Notes under the pieces: model-generated
What the model saw: the letters and a program-made list of their open reading frames with translations, nothing else
Told to the model about the DNA's origin: nothing
Databases searched by the model: none
Program-made: the position numbers and the translations under genes
Assembly: GCA_905209135.1 (NCBI GenBank)
Contig: CAJLRT010000079.1
Span: 1 to 5,914 of the forward strand
Length of the DNA stretch: 5,914 nt
Reading direction: 5' to 3'
Origin: an uncultured Eubacteriales bacterium
GTDB taxonomy: Bacteria > Bacillota > Clostridia > Oscillospirales > UMGS1783
Shown: piece after piece, positions 5,854 through 5,914 of the stretch
Position numbering within the stretch: the first letter of the stretch is position 1
How the letters are laid out: each line of letters begins with the position of its first letter

Positions 5854-5914
5854 ATGCGCAAGGAAGACTGCCTGTTCTGCAAGATAGTGGCGGGGGAGAT
5901 CCCGTCGACGAAGG
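5854..5914 (+). CDS. HIT-family (HinT-like) protein, N-terminal fragment
   Basis: Twenty codons are visible before the window ends: MRKEDCLFCKIVAGEIPSTK. The 'C-x-FCKI-x-AGEIPS' opening is a hallmark of bacterial histidine-triad proteins of the HinT type, small nucleotide-binding hydrolases that cleave nucleoside phosphoramidates and aminoacyl-adenylates in the cytoplasm. In many members the C-x-x-C pair (here C6 and C9) helps bind zinc. The catalytic His-x-His-x-His lies near the C-terminus and is not in view. The start is supported by AGGAGAGG shortly upstream (5841-5848). Codon choice is strongly G/C-ending, and the gene points away from the glycosidase operon. It shows no functional link to the operon and may belong to a different genome. 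Confidence 0.85.
   Translation, partial: MRKEDCLFCKIVAGEIPSTK

Noticed and set aside
5307..5882. Minus-strand open frame of 191 codons covering the leader and the lipoprotein start
   Set aside because: It runs out of frame over the lipoprotein signal sequence, through the AT-rich promoter region and across the break, and has no ribosome site or recognisable domain.

Overview
The window holds a leftward (minus-strand) operon for exported carbohydrate-active proteins. In order of transcription: a 741-residue lipoprotein that looks like a catalytically dead glycoside hydrolase family 2 (GH2) protein (3230-5455), a 978-residue exported GH2-type enzyme with both catalytic glutamates in place (272-3208), and the first 83 codons of a secreted protein with a CBM9-like start (1-250, running off the left edge). 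The genes are separated by about 20 bases, each has a strong Shine-Dalgarno sequence, and all have export signals, so they are probably one transcription unit acting outside the membrane.

The two large genes are paralogs. Both read as signal sequence, jelly-roll, Ig-like domain, (beta/alpha)8 barrel, beta-sandwich and a C-terminal Rossmann-like module. In the upstream copy the barrel is about 150 residues shorter and neither catalytic glutamate can be found. The simplest reading is an enzyme paired with a membrane-anchored binding or scaffold paralog, with a carbohydrate-binding protein downstream. The substrate cannot be read from sequence. GH2 covers beta-galactosidases, beta-glucuronidases, beta-mannosidases and others.

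GC-rich coding sequence, AT-rich intergenic DNA, AGGAGG-type ribosome sites and a classic lipobox fit a GC-rich clostridial Firmicute, probably from a gut or similar polysaccharide-rich community.

The right end (about 5640-5914) has a different character. By hand count GC rises from 27-28% (5461-5580) to 88% (5701-5760). It carries, on the plus strand, what looks like the last codons of one gene, a GC-rich hairpin, and the start of a HIT-family (HinT-like) gene. All-GC third positions there resemble a high-GC actinobacterium such as a coriobacterium. Either the contig joins two genomes by mis-assembly, or there is a real transfer boundary near 5640-5700. Read mapping would settle this.
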